A stretch of 5,520 bases of DNA from positions 1-5,520 of the forward strand of contig JAFGHZ010000121.1 in the NCBI GenBank assembly GCA_016929875.1, given 5' to 3'. The position numbers and the translations under genes were made by a program. The notes under the pieces are model-generated. The model saw nothing but the letters and a program-made list of their open reading frames with translations. It did not search any database and was not told where the DNA came from. The stretch is from Dehalococcoidales bacterium (GTDB lineage: Bacteria > Chloroflexota > Dehalococcoidia > Dehalococcoidales > Fen-1064). This document shows positions 5,520 to 5,520 of the stretch, piece by piece. Within the stretch, counting starts at the first letter, position 1, and every line of letters begins with the position of its first letter.

Positions 5520-5520
5520 C

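Overview
The window reads as an ordinary bacterial housekeeping stretch with every gene on the + strand. In order it holds the tail of an unrecognised gene, recO (DNA repair), lysS (class II lysyl-tRNA synthetase), serS (seryl-tRNA synthetase), a small TIGR04076-family protein, a two-helix membrane protein of unknown function, and tRNA-Ser(UGA) at the right edge. Mid-range base composition, the recO-lysS-serS neighbourhood, the synthetase sequence style and the abundant interspersed palindromic repeats make an anaerobic Chloroflexota (Dehalococcoidia-like) source my best guess. That is inference from remembered similarity; no marker gene here settles it.

Region by region: positions 1-242 hold the last 79 codons of an ORF that enters from the left. 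Positions 243-387 hold a probable weak terminator (275-293) and a near-consensus sigma70-type promoter (TTGACA, 17 bp, TAGAAT) in front of recO (388-1164). The 264-bp gap before lysS is mostly repeat DNA: a GAAA-capped hairpin repeat fused to a truncated, insertion-bearing copy of a palindromic interspersed element. lysS (start corrected to ATG 1429) runs to 2916. The lysS-serS gap carries a second, intact copy of the same element (2926-3033) in the opposite orientation, so lysS is bracketed by inverted copies. serS (3085-4326) is followed after 11 bp by the TIGR04076 gene (4338-4592), whose ribosome binding site overlaps the serS stop codon. A GTG-started membrane protein (4642-5364) follows, then a short gap with a promoter-like pair and the tRNA-Ser gene (5435-5519).

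Functionally, lysS, serS and tRNA-Ser all serve translation, and the tRNA is a substrate of the SerRS encoded about 1.1 kb upstream. recO belongs to recombinational repair and probably has its own promoter. The TIGR04076 gene looks translationally tied to serS, but its function is unknown. I see no phage, CRISPR, toxin-antitoxin, defence or biosynthetic system. The most unusual content is the repeat architecture around lysS and the overlapping promoter/leader-ORF signals in front of recO.
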